From Sepiola atlantica (taxonomy: Eukaryota; Mollusca; Cephalopoda; Sepiida; Sepiolidae): 64,000 nt of DNA. The first letter of the stretch is position 1, and every line of letters starts with the position of its first letter. The notes beneath the pieces are model-generated. The model was not told the origin of the DNA and did not search any database. It was given only the letters and a program-made list of their open reading frames with translations. The position numbers and the translations under genes are program-made. Location: contig OY744533.1 in assembly GCA_963556195.1 (NCBI GenBank), positions 51,469,808 to 51,533,807 of the forward strand, written 5' to 3'. Positions 23,440 to 33,963 of the stretch are shown here, piece by piece.

Positions 23440-23718
23440 AAAAAGAAAATTTATCCCCTCAGAATCAGAGGAAGATGCAATATGGACAGTATAGAGAGAT
23501 GTGTGCCGAACAGGAGACGTTGTTGGTTTGGTCACATTGAAAGAATGGATGAGTGTGCTTAGGTTAGTCAATGTAGAACAGTTGAGGAAGGCCAAGGAAA
23601 ATATGGAAGGAAATGATAAAAATTGATTTGAGAGAAAGAGGGATAAAGACCCGGTCAGAGGTAGGTTGGTTTCTAAAAGCCATCCAATACATGCCAACAT
23701 GTAAAACAGGCATTACCG
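23440..23718 (+). repeat. LINE 3'-end relic
   Basis: CAGAGGAAGATGCAATATGGA, GGTCACATTGAAAGAATGGATG (split here by reading frame), GTTTCTAAAAGCCATCCAATAC and a GATGATGATG tail follow the order of 16160-16430. Confidence 0.65.
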
Positions 23719-24089
23719 ATGATGATGAAAAGCTGGGTTTTTTTTTTTTATATGTTTTTGCATTTTGACGTGAACAGATGCCTTAAATGTTGCTATAAGC
23801 ATCAACATTATCTATAGAAATGGTCAGCTCTTCAGCTAGTATATTAACTATTTTCATTGGAGACCATTTTTGGTATGCTTCTTTCTGTTATTCCAACCTT
23901 GGACCATTCTCCAAAATTGATTCCATCCTTTTCTGATAATCAATGATTTGGTTATTTGTAGCTATTTCCAGACTTGGTTTATATGAAACATTACTCAAGG
24001 GATTTAAATATGCGTGTGTGTCTGCAGACATCAGTGATCTACTATGCATGTACATTTATGAATGCATATATACGTGTGTGTGTGTATAT

Positions 24090-24700
24090 ATATAAGTTAG
24101 GTATGTGTGTATGTTTATATATTTCTATGTATAAGATTCTCTCCTAAACTAATTAACCAATCATTATAAATTTTGAAACACAGCTGCTAAGTGTAAAAGT
24201 GGATAATGTGAGCTATATTTACTTTAATTAAGTTTGATGCAAAGGTGCAAAGAGAGGGTGAAAACCCTTTGTGAAAATTCAAATATCTCTGATTTTTGTG
24301 AAATTTTAATAATAGGTATTAGACATAAATTAATAAATATTCCCCAAATTTCAGTTTCTTTGGAGTATTTAAAAGGGTTTTAGGGAGCATAATATTAACA
24401 CAATCTTCTGTTTGAAAATTCAAATATTTCAGGTTTACATGAAATTTTATCCATAGTCATTAGATGCTAAATAAGCATAATTAATTTCCTGAATTTAAAT
24501 TTCTTTTCAAGACTCATTAAGTCTTAAATTGTTGACATTTATATAGAATCAAAATCATGTAAAGGATTTTGATCAAAATTAGACATAAGTTTAGTAGTAT
24601 TATATCTTGATTTTAATCTTCGTATGGGAACATAAAAGTGGTGCAAAACATTTCTGTTCAGGGAATTTTACTCGTCATGAGATGGGTATTCTTCTAATAT
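24090..24700 (+). repeat. Family A repeat copy
   Basis: GTTAGGTATGTG, CTCCTAAACTAATTAACC, GAAAACCCTTTGTGAAAAT, AATAGGTATTAGACAT and ATTTTGATCAAAATTAGA in family order; ends at a short (TA)n. Confidence 0.75.
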
Positions 24701-24712
24701 ATATATATACAC

Positions 24713-24907
24713 GCGTCGTTGAAGACCAAAGTTTTCTCTCTTTGCTATCTTTCTTGTTAATTTCTCGACGCGGCGAGCGATTCATCGGTTTTCTGGTGTT
24801 AATTGGTGGAGTATGGCACCTAACGTATCGTGGGCCATTCCTCGCAGCGTTGAGAAATTAACAAGAAAGATAGCGAAGAGAGAAAACTCTGTGGTCTTCA
24901 ACGACGC
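24713..24907. mobile_element. Foldback/MITE-like hairpin (about 60-bp arms)
   Basis: 24713-24773 pairs with 24845-24907 with a few mismatches (outer end GCGTCGTTGAAGACC). The 70-bp loop contains CGATTCATCGGTTTTCTGG. TA-rich sequence lies close on both sides. The short ORFs here exist only because of the palindrome. Confidence 0.7.
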
Positions 24908-24985
24908 ATGTATAATAAATGACTTGCTGCCGAAATATATATATATATATATATATATAAGAAGCATGAAAATATTTGCACATAT

Positions 24986-25036
24986 CTAGCCTCACTGAAG
25001 ATCTATTATACAGTGAAACAGCTGTTTGTGGATGAC
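24986..25036 (+). ncRNA. Decayed hammerhead ribozyme
   Basis: CTGAAGA (for CUGAUGA), GAAA, a self-complementary ACAGCTGT stem III, U as H17 and stem-I strand TGTGGATGAC follow in order. Confidence 0.45.
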
Positions 25037-25599
25037 ACATACATGCATGTGTGTGTATAATATATGTAGAAGATTTTGTCGTAGTAATACTGGTCTTATA
25101 AGTCATAAATGCATGTGAGTTTTTGACTATCGTTTGAGTTGTTTCTACATGCAAAGTATGTGGAAAAGAATGTTGGAAGTCTCAAACGTCACATGATGGT
25201 TCCATCATAACAATGAATCAATGCCCTTTGCAAATGACTTACACTCTCTGGTACAAATATGGGTAAAGTAAAAGAATGTGTTAGGGTAGGAGGAAACATA
25301 TTCCTTTACTTTACCCACCCCTACTTTTTGGGATTGTTTTTCACTACTTCTTGGTATATTTGATATGAATCTGTTCCATAAATGATATTCTTGACAAAGT
25401 TTCATAAATGAAACAAAATATTGAATGTAAAGAAGATTTAGCATTGGATCAACACATGACGATTAGATTAGACACATTTTTACTACGCCTTGAAACTTCT
25501 TGGTTGTGCCTAGTCTATGAAACCTGAGGTATGACATGCAATCGTGCAATAAATGTAGAATACTGTAATAGATAAATAAATACATACGCAGTCACACAC

Positions 25600-25601
<2 letters not shown>

Positions 25602-25662
<61 letters not shown>

Positions 25663-25678
25663 TTATATATATATATAT
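25602..25678. repeat. (TA)n microsatellite
   Basis: Long TA tract with one interruption near 25656. Confidence 0.95.
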
Positions 25679-25695
25679 CTTTAGAGGTACAAAAT

Positions 25696-26065
25696 TTATA
25701 AATTCATTTGATAAAAATGGATGGAATACTCTCAACTAACATCTCATCAGAAGAAAATCGTTAGTTTTAAATGAATGAAAAATATTATAGTGACAAAATG
25801 AAAGAGCACGACAGGGGAAATTGAATGTGCCAGGGAATTGACATAAATTAATTACAAACAATTAAAATAAATTTAATTTAATATTCGTTTAAAAACAATT
25901 AAAAAGGCACACTGAGGGATTTTAAAAAAAAATGGGTGGGTGGGGGTGTGTGTGTGCAAAGTTCTCCAAAGAGATTTAACGATTTATATTGGCATAAAGG
26001 TTTAATCATGAGATGTTAGTTTAAAGGGCTTTAGAGAGTATTCCTTCCATTTTATTCAAATGTGT
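25696..26065. mobile_element. Inverted-repeat element next to (TA)n
   Basis: 25696-25754 and 26003-26065 are imperfect inverted copies around ATGAGATGTTAGTT and GAGAGTATTCC. The - strand left arm contains CTGATGAGATGTTAG but no GAAA, so no hammerhead is called. Possibly a Penelope-like end. Confidence 0.5.
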
Positions 26066-26155
26066 GTATGTTATAATGTTCTCTATCTTGACATTTTTTG
26101 CTTAAACTGGTTGCAGATATATCCAATGGATGTTATCTGAATTGTAATTGATAAA

Positions 26156-26251
26156 GTCTATATGCTGATGAGGAAGATCATACATTTTCAAGCTTTATTC
26201 TGGTGTAATAGTGTTAATAAATGCTTTTCTGAAACGCGCGTACATATGGAT
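26156..26251 (+). ncRNA. Hammerhead ribozyme with full core and three stems
   Basis: Stem I: 26156-26164 pairs with 26243-26251 over 9 bp (two G-U). CTGATGA is at 26165-26171. Stem II: GGAAGA (26172-26177) pairs with TTTTCT (26225-26230) around a 47-nt loop. GAAA is at 26231-26234. Stem III: ACGC|GCGU, loopless. H17 is A at 26242, giving a GUA cleavage triplet. All conserved core residues are intact. Such small-stem-III hammerheads are known from the terminal repeats of Penelope-like retroelements. The surrounding 26080-26480 repeat recurs inverted at 32640-32960. Confidence 0.7.
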
Positions 26252-26699
26252 AAATATCGTTAATTTTTTTATTTTCTGAACTTTATTATAATATTTAAAA
26301 TTCATAATCCATTGAATTTAAATCTGAAAGCTCTGTTTGACATAACCTGTTAATCACTGAGCTTATTTTTATCTGCAGTATTTAATATCTCTTGAAAGTT
26401 TCATAAGATCTAATTTATTAAAAACTAAAATTTTGGATTAATTGATCTTGGAGATATCTTGAATTGTGTTGGTTCTTTCACTTGAACTTTTCCCTGTGTG
26501 TGTGTGTGTCTATTTACATATTAGATTATTGAATGACGACACAAATGCAATCATCTTCTGTTCTCAGAGCAGAAAGGTGAAGGAAAAAGAGAAACACCAA
26601 AAGTAAGAGAGCTTTCAATTATTTCTTTCTTTGAAAACGGTTTTAGACTAAGAAGAAAAGAGGCTAAGGTGAAACCACTTCTCTTTTTTTTGGTATTTC

Positions 26700-27025
26700 T
26701 GGGGTAGGCTGTTTCATGGAGCAGACACACCGACAGCGGATGCTGCTTTTTTTTCTATTGAGACAAAAGCGTCTATGGTACAGCTTTTGCTGGGTGCTGT
26801 GGAGAGCACAACTTGACGCTGGAGTGGAAAATTTGTAAGATAGATTTTAAATTCCCGTTAATGATGCTGTACACCAGAATCGGGTCTTCTTGCATCCTCT
26901 TCATCTCAAGTGAGGGGGTAAACATCCTAAAATTAGCGCCTATAATACATCCAACACTGCCTTGAATTGTTTTGGTGTCTTCAGACTGACCACGGCTTCT
27001 GGTATCTTTTTCCACGGCGCAGCGA
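26700..27025 (-). pseudogene. CR1/L2-like LINE reverse transcriptase C-terminal relic
   Basis: The - strand reads MKRMQEDPILVYSIINGNLKS and FHSSVKLCSP, the equivalent of the RxxGDLIxVYxIxNG segment after the RT thumb in CR1-like LINEs. The sister relic at 63275-63570 has NLILLYIINGNSNRPFEEF. No upstream RT motifs remain here. Confidence 0.55.
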
Positions 27026-27735
27026 CCTGAACTAAATAAAAAATAAGCCTTCTGACAATTCAGACGAAATCATCTCGGTACAGCTTCTGAGTTTCTACAA
27101 AGCCCTTTCTGTGGAGTTGGTTTGAAGAGGAGGTTCAGAGGCATATTGTAGTTGCCACACATAATGTTAAAGGCGAGGATAAGGTTGACACAGCTGCCTA
27201 CGCTCCAGCAAGTACATGTCGAGGGCCTAGGGTTGTCATATAGAATTTGCTAAAAGTCGGCCACCATACATCTTTAAACTCTAGCTCAATTTACCAGCAT
27301 TTAAATAAACAACTGCCCCCTCCCCTTTGATTTTAGACAAATTTTAGTAATAACACGATAATAATACATTCTGAAACCAATTAAAAAAAGAAAAAGTTAA
27401 AAATACTCGAGGCTATCTTTATTAAAACTCAGCAACCTACAATTAATAACATTACATATGAAACCAGTAACAACATTTAAAAATACTTAACGTAATACAA
27501 TTTATCCTGTGATACTAATTCTGGTGTTCTGGCATTGGAATTGTTAATGTCTCTCTTGAATCTGCACTGGTTCATTCTTTTGATGTCTAACAGACTTCAC
27601 ATGAGATTTTTGAAATTTTCTTCTTCTCTCCAGCTATTTTGTTCCTTTGTCTTTGTTGCCTGAAAATGAATCGAAAATGTTTGTGATACATATGAAACAT
27701 ATATTAATTTTTTTGATTTTGACACAAAATAAATG
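27026..27735. other. No gene seen
   Basis: Nothing recognisable. Confidence 0.5.
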
Positions 27736-27737
27736 AT

Positions 27738-27802
27738 TAGAAAAATAAAAAAAAATAAAAAAAAATAAAAAAAAATAAAAAAAAATAAAAAAAAATAAAA
27801 AA
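27738..27802 (+). repeat. (AAAAAATAA)n-type microsatellite
   Basis: Six to seven A-rich units of about 10 bp. Confidence 0.9.
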
Positions 27803-27920
27803 GGCATAATGAAACAGTAGAATTCTGTTATGTTTAATATATATAGGAACAGAATACCTTTAAAGTAGAACCTATCATGAAAGATCGATGATCGATATAT
27901 GGGATAGAGCAATTATATAA

Positions 27921-28143
27921 ACATGTAAAGGATGAGAATGAAAATTGTACAAAATACAATATCTATGAAGTCAGCAGATGTTCAAGACAAGGGGTTTTAA
28001 ATAAGAGATTTTATTATTTCTTCCTTACGCCATGACTTAAGGAAGGAATAATAAAATCTTTTATTTAAAAACCTTGTCTTGAAACACTGTTGACTTCATA
28101 GATATTGTATTTTGTACAATTTTTATTCTCATCCTTTACATGT
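27921..28143. mobile_element. Near-perfect long hairpin (about 106-bp arms)
   Basis: 27921-28028 is the reverse complement of 28038-28143 with few mismatches (outer end ACATGTAAAGGATGAGAATG), around a loop of about 9 nt. (TA)n follows at 28147. Confidence 0.85.
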
Positions 28144-28169
28144 TCATATATATATATATATCTATATAT

Positions 28170-28920
28170 ATCTGAGGAGGGTCATTATTTGGGGTGGACA
28201 TAACTTCTGTAGAATTTTAAGTGGTCTGCTTTCTCAACAAGAACCCTCGTTTTCAATAAGTCATTATTTTTTGAAAGAACCTAACCAATTTCTTGGGTTG
28301 TTTCTTCCTTTAGTTAAATATTTTCCCATTGCAGGCCTGCCGTTTGTAGTATGCATCTATGCACCGCCACTTAACATACAGTGCATGTTTAAAATGTGGA
28401 ACTAATCTCACAACGTGACCAATCCTCCATTTCTGTCTTATTTGTTTGTTAACCGGTGCATTTTTTTTTGTGTTTGCAAATTTTGTTTGTAAGGGTAGCT
28501 GTTCATTAACCAAGCTTTGACATTATCTCTTAGACAAGCTTTATTCTTTCATTTTCTTGTCATTGTTTCAGATAAAACTCATGTATTTTACGATTATCTT
28601 CTCCCATAATTAATCTAGTGCTTATTATTATTTCTTTCATGTTAAAAGGTTAAAATCTATCTTCTCGGCTTTTCTCTCTCGCAAGATAATCTGTCAGACT
28701 GATAGCCGATGAAAGGATGTGTTTCTTTAATGATGATCCTATTTCAAGTGTTGGATCTTTGTAGAATCGGGCTTTCCGACTGATCTTGATTAAGATGAGT
28801 TCTTTGAGTTTGGCTTACTGGCCATTTCGGAAACAAGGTTCTTCACCTGAGGGAAACCTTCCTCCAAACACAGAAGAAATACAGTTGCTTATCGTCAAAT
28901 CATGTCGACATATTGTTATT
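28170..28920. other. No gene seen
   Basis: ORFs up to 98 codons on both strands carry no recognisable domain. Confidence 0.5.
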
Positions 28921-29120
28921 TGTGAAATTACTGAAGTTAAGTGCTGTTGAGCCTTTTTAGTCCTTAGATGGGTGACCATTTGGGAATACGTGATACTGTA
29001 AGAAGCAAACACACCACCCGTGTGTATAAATGGGTACCAGCTCGGCTGGGAAGTATAAAAAGCAACAGACAAGTGTCCTGTCACCGGATGGTTTATTATC
29101 CCACTAAACATTTAGTCTTG
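28921..29120 (+). mobile_element. 5S rRNA-derived SINE (SINE3-like), + strand copy
   Basis: 28931-29003 reads CTGAAGTTAAGTGCTGTTGA, TTAGTCCTTAGATGGGTGACC and GGGAATACGTGATACTGTA (given in pieces). This matches the 3' two thirds of metazoan 5S rRNA, including the TTGGATGGGTGACC region. The following 110 bp are the SINE body. Divergence rules out a functional 5S gene. Confidence 0.7.
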
Positions 29121-29184
29121 CACATGTTTACAAAAATACCTTTTATTTCGACTGTGTTAAAAAGCAATTAAAAGCAGCAGGAAC

Positions 29185-29675
29185 TTCTGCAATTACTAAC
29201 CAGCAATGTTACCACTGTCAACCAAGAGAAGAGTCTATCAGTCATGTGTACGCAGCAGTGTGGTGATATATGGAAGCAAAACCTGGTCCGTGAGAGTTGA
29301 GGTCATGCGTTGTTTGGGGATAAATGATATGAGAATGATATGATGGATGTGTAATGTGAGTCTTAAAGACAGGCTTAGATCTGATGACCTTAGTGGAAGC
29401 TTAAGTCTAAACAGATATGTGCAGAACAGGAGACTCACATTTAAAGAATGGATGAGAGTTCTTGGGGGTTTAGTAGATGTAGAGAAATTAAGGTAGCTGC
29501 CAATTCACAGGGGAAGGCTAAAGAAAACTTGGGAGAAAGTGGTAGTGATGGACTTAAAAGAGGGATAGATAAAGACCTAGCCAAAGCTATGTTACTTTGG
29601 AAGTCAATTTCTAAAAGCCTTCTAACGGATGTAAAATGGATGTTAAACCAAATATGATGATGATGCTGATAGTAT
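29185..29675 (+). pseudogene. LINE C-terminal and 3' relic
   Basis: Contains ATGGAAGCAAAACCTGG (the YGSETW equivalent), GACAGGCTTAGATCTGATGA, GGAAGTCAATTTCTAAAAGC and a GATGATGATGCTGAT tail, in the order of 15960-16430. Frameshifts disrupt it. Confidence 0.65.
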
Positions 29676-29679
29676 CCAT

Positions 29680-30049
29680 TCTGCCAATATTGCATCCCTT
29701 ATTCTAAATGTTGATTGAATAAATAATAGAATAGTTATCAAGAGAAGGAAAGCGATTGAAATGAAAGATCTACTGTGATGAACAATTGGATGAATGGTTG
29801 CGTTGATTAACTTGTACAGAAGAGATCACTTACTGAGGGTCATCATCACATGACCTCATTGTTGAAATCTGATTGGCTGGGAAAAAGAACTGGCATTAAT
29901 CATGTTCCTCATTAACTACTCATTCTTTCTTTTTGTCTCTTGTTTGTTGTAAATGTTGGCTATTTTGTGTTTATGAAAAGAAAACTCATATTGACCAGAA
30001 AGCATTAACATGTGAAGCCTCAATGTCTATTCTTTTGCTATGGTGGATA

Positions 30050-30082
<33 letters not shown>

Positions 30083-30420
30083 TCAAATGATGTTTGTGTG
30101 TGTGTTATAGAAATCGATACGTTAATAGTTATAACATTCAAGTTTAAATAAGGTTTAGATTTTTCACAGAATTTAAAGAGACAATTGAAATTTTCCTTCG
30201 ATTCCATCTGAAGTCACTAAGGGAATTATCGGTTATTTTAATAAAATAACTTAAATATATTAGAACGTAAAGATACAAAATTAATTTTTTTTAATAGATT
30301 TTCTTTGTTTCATAAAACAAAAATAAAATTAATCAAAGAATATCTCGGTGAGATATGTAATAAAATAATGTTTAAACATGTAAATAATTATTTTAATTCG
30401 TATTTTTAAGATTTAAAATA
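29680..30420. other. No gene seen; (TA)n at 30052-30079
   Basis: AT-rich; ORFs through the TA tract are artefacts. Confidence 0.6.
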
Positions 30421-30424
30421 ATTA

Positions 30425-30684
30425 AAGACGAATTCGTTTTGTTAGTCATTTGCCGTTTTACAACAAGCATTTTGTTCCAGATAAAAACCTTTGAGTAGGT
30501 TTATTCGTTATTTCATTTTTTTTATGTAACACTTAACGCGCGCTGATGACAATAACAAATTGACTGTTACTGTTAGAATTAAATTGACACAAATAGCAGG
30601 ATTTAAAAAAACAAAAAAACTTCATACGCGTTCATTTGTGTTTTAAGAAATCGACTGTTACTGTTGCCGGGAGCCGTGCTAGTA
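30425..30684 (+). mobile_element. Helitron-like 3' end abutting (TA)n
   Basis: Ends TTGCCGGGAGCCGTGCTAG followed by T of a (TA)n tract, consistent with a decayed hairpin plus CTAG|T. The 5' limit is arbitrary. Confidence 0.35.
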
Positions 30685-30727
30685 TATATATATATATAGA
30701 TATATAATATATTTTTTTGAAAAAAAC

Positions 30728-30895
30728 AACAATGGTGGTGTTAAAATAAATAAAATTTATTTTAATCTTAGCTTTCGAGAATTACAATTCTCCTTGTCAA
30801 AGAGTGAAAAGAAAAACACTCTTTGACAAGGAGAATTGTAATTCTCGAAAGCTAAGATTAAAATAAATTTTATTTATTTTAACACCACCATTGTT
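30728..30895. mobile_element. Perfect 79-bp-arm hairpin
   Basis: 30728-30806 and 30817-30895 are perfect reverse complements around a 10-nt A/G loop; imperfect pairing extends a further ~15 bp outward. The right arm reads CTTTGACAAGGAGAATTGTA...TCTCGAAAGC, the CUGAxxAAG-stem-GAAA scaffold of a Penelope-like end, so this looks like two inverted repeat ends joined head to head. Confidence 0.9.
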
Positions 30896-30963
30896 ATGGT
30901 TTTTTCAAAAAAAATATATAATACTATTACGAAACAATGGTTTAAAAAATATGTCTAAATACC

Positions 30964-31000
<37 letters not shown>

Positions 31001-31003
<3 letters not shown>

Positions 31004-31561
31004 AAGGAAAACCCAAAATTATTTATATATTCATCAACGTTTTGCCTTTATTTCAAGACTGCGTCGGGATGATTGATTTAAAGAAATAACATGCAAGTAC
31101 AATATTAAAAAATGTGGTGCAATTATGACGTGAAAAGAATGTTTTTGTTCTTTTTTCAAATGAACCATAGCCGTTAGAATTCAAAATGTGTGGTGTGTTC
31201 ATGAAATGAGTGTTTTATTATTATTATTATTATTTTATTATCTATATTGTGTACAAAGTTTTTTGGGGAATGTGGTGTAAAATAGCTAACTTGGATCTAA
31301 ATTCAAGTTCTGTTCGGTAAGTATTAGTTTGCTGATTAAAGGGAATAAATTGTAGAAGCCTTAACGTTGTTTAATTGTGTCAGAGTTTATAATGAGTGCT
31401 GATTCAAGAAGTCTTCACCGAGATTTATTTATTTTCACAAACACACTCAATATTTTCAAATATTGTAATTGTATGTTATTTCTTCAAATCAATCATCCTG
31501 AGGAAGTATTGAAATAAAGACATAACGTTGAATATATAAATAATTTGGGTTTTCCCTTTTT
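31001..31561. mobile_element. Inverted pair of Penelope-like repeat ends
   Basis: 31001-31115 (-) and 31450-31561 (+) share ATGTTATTTCTTCAAATCAA, CATCCTGAGGAAGT and GAAATAAAGACATAACGTTG. In consensus they give CTGACGAAGTCTT...AAGACGAAACGT, a stem II flanked by hammerhead-like core motifs. The 330-bp middle shows nothing recognisable. (TA)n lies just left. Confidence 0.65.
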
Positions 31562-31695
31562 ATTTATGTTGGAATATTATTTCCAGAATTTTTACAGGGA
31601 AGATTTATTGCACATAAATGTTATCATTTTGTTTGTTATTGCTTTTTCAATACTGACAAATGAACGTATTCAAATTACGTAAATGCTAAGAGGGG

Positions 31696-31698
<3 letters not shown>

Positions 31699-31727
<29 letters not shown>
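31699..31727. repeat. (TA)n-(CA)n compound microsatellite
   Basis: TA tract followed by CA units to about 31746; a second TA tract follows the hammerhead at 31826-31858. Confidence 0.95.
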
Positions 31728-31747
<20 letters not shown>

Positions 31748-31755
31748 TCGCTAGA

Positions 31756-31809
31756 TTAAGCCACACTGATGAGCCATAACAAATTGGCGAAAAACGTGTC
31801 CGTGGATAA
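31756..31809 (+). ncRNA. Hammerhead ribozyme, best copy of the TA-associated family
   Basis: CTGATGA at 31766-31772; stem II GCCA/TGGC (31773-31776 with 31785-31788) around an 8-nt loop; GAAA at 31789-31792; stem III AAAC|GUGU with one A-G mismatch (consensus of the family would be ACAC|GUGU); GUC cleavage triplet ending at 31800; stem I CCAC (31761-31764) with GTGG (31802-31805). All conserved core bases are present. Copies with damaged cores lie at 1795, 2505, 11150, 24986, 32404 and 43216, all next to or near (TA)n. Confidence 0.7.
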
Positions 31810-31825
31810 TTATATTTAGTGTTTT

Positions 31826-31859
<34 letters not shown>

Positions 31860-32210
31860 ATCAGAAAAAATGTGATCTCGGATTAGATTGTTTGAATTGA
31901 GAAAAAGTGAGTTAGCCAAGCCAGTTAAATTTAAAAAAAATAAAAACAAAATCCAAAATTAATCCTTCTGTTCATTAAATGCCCCTCTTTTTCTCTTACT
32001 CTGTTTTTTTTTTTCAGCTATAAGTTAAATAGTGAGTGACGAAAATGAGAGTGATAGGCATTTTATAAAATAAGAAGGGGGGGAGGGTGATCACAAAACG
32101 TACAGTGTGAAAGAGCGAATCTACTAAACAAGATAGGTAACTTGGGGAGTAAATTACAAATTACGGCTAATTAGAACAATAGATTTTTCGTCAAATATAC
32201 TGATTCCCAA

Positions 32211-32241
<31 letters not shown>

Positions 32242-32403
32242 GTGTTTGTTATTCCATGTATGCTTGTAGAGAAGTATTTTAAGGATGATCGGTGACGTAT
32301 GAAGCATAAACACAATGTTTTTGTAATTATTATTTTTTATTCTGATATTTCGAGCAGTCCTCCGCTCTTTATCAAAAAATGATACGAATATAAATATATT
32401 TAT

Positions 32404-32441
32404 ATGAATCTGATGGGTTAGCTAGCTAGACTAAACACCAC

Positions 32442-32447
<6 letters not shown>
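32404..32447 (+). ncRNA. Decayed hammerhead ribozyme
   Basis: CTGATGG (for CUGAUGA), a GTTAGC/GCTAGAC stem II with one bulge, TAAA (for GAAA), CACCACGTGT and then (TA)n directly. Confidence 0.4.
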
Positions 32448-32484
<37 letters not shown>

Positions 32485-32524
32485 CACCCGTTAACACGAT
32501 TTCCATGTATTTTAGTCTGACGAT

Positions 32525-32556
<32 letters not shown>

Positions 32557-32639
32557 GGAAAGGTTTTAGTTTAAGTACCAAAAGAATTTAAGAAATTCCC
32601 GGGTGAGATTAATTTATATAATTTTTTTTTATAAAATAT

Positions 32640-32960
32640 ATATTAATTTCCCAGGATATATTTTAATACTGCAGATAAAAATAAGTTCAATGAATAACAG
32701 GTTATATCAGAGCTTTCATATTAATTCATTTGATTATAAAATTTAAAACATATAATTAAAATTTAAAATATTATAATCAAGTTCCGGAAATTATCACTTT
32801 ATAATATTAATCCATATGTGCACACGTTTTAGAAAACCAATTACATTTAAGTAAAACTTGAAAATGTACATAATTTTCATCCTCAGCATATTAGACTTTC
32901 TCGATTCCAATTCCAGATAACATCCAATGGATATATTTGCAATCGTTTAAAAACTATTAA
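32640..32960 (-). repeat. Inverted copy of the 26080-26480 repeat, with decayed hammerhead
   Basis: Reverse complement shares TCTATCTTGACA, TATCCAATGGATGTTATCTG and CACATATGGATTAATATT with 26080-26260. At 32835-32905 (-) the core reads CTGAGGATGA and TTTTCTAAAA, so both core motifs are mutated. Confidence 0.6.
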
Positions 32961-33354
32961 GTGTCAAGATAGAGAAACCAAATAAAACAGATTTAAAAAA
33001 AAAAAAAAAAAAAATTCCTTTGAACAATCAGAGAAGAGTTCTATACAAAAACAAAAATAGTCAATTTATTTACCATTCAATTAAGAAACATTCTTTTACT
33101 ATTATGACAACATTTCTTTTAATTTTTTTAATTTTTACAATTCTTTAGAAAAACATTGTTCTGTCTTTTTTGAATGACAGAACGTTTCTTTTTTTTCCTT
33201 CAATTTTATGACATGAAAACATCATTTATTCTGTCAAAAATGTTAATTTAAAACATTTTTTGTTGTTGCTCTATAATTCAATAATCTCAATAATGGATAC
33301 TTAATAAAAAAGAAAAAGGGTTGATATTTCATCAAAGAAATAAAAATCAAACAT

Positions 33355-33895
33355 GTACCTTTTTACCTATGCCGAGGAGATTGTTTTTGGTTGAGTTTGT
33401 TTCTCATTGTTTGTTTGTTTGTGTACAGCCTAGCGCCCACACCACCTGACCAATCAACACCAAATTTGGTTAAAATATCGGTCATCGTCTATCTTAGAAT
33501 CGATTTAATTTTGGGATATCAAAGTAAAAGGTTACGGAAAATGTGAAAGTCATAATTTTGGTTATAATTTCGGTTCAGTTCATCGTAGAGATTCGCTACT
33601 TGACCCACATTGTAGCCAATGAAATCCCACATCTTATATGACCTTGAAAAGCTTGGTCAGGGTTGAAATCTTTCCGATTTTTTTCAAATATGGATCTGAT
33701 GCTCTTTGATAACAGTAACCACCATGCGAAATTTCAGCCTGATCAGATTAATAGTTTTTGAGTTATAAACATTTCCATGGACTAACTTTGGAAATACTTC
33801 ATACAATATAGAGAAGTAAGGTCCAGATAAGACTTTGGCACATCCTTATGTTGTCAGGCAGAGGTATGCAATCTCATGACTGACATATATTCTTG
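33355..33895 (+). repeat. Dispersed repeat of unknown class
   Basis: Contains CAGCCTAGCGCCCACACC and ends GGCAGAGGTATGCAATCTC, both reminiscent of a repeat that I recall from many animal genomes. There is no ORF. It ends 70 bp before the CNNM exon at 33964. Confidence 0.4.
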
Positions 33896-33963
33896 TTTTT
33901 TTTTATAAACTTGATGATAAAATGCAACAGGATTACTAAGAATATTACCTTGTCTCTTTCCAG

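Noticed and set aside
25740..25756. CTGATGAG on the - strand as another hammerhead
   Set aside because: No GAAA follows and stems II and III cannot be drawn.
28112..28405. 97-codon ORF
   Set aside because: Starts inside the long hairpin and reads through a (TA)n tract; no domain.
28931..29003. Functional 5S rRNA gene
   Set aside because: The 5' third is missing and internal positions are substituted; the same degenerate head is attached to SINE bodies elsewhere in the window.
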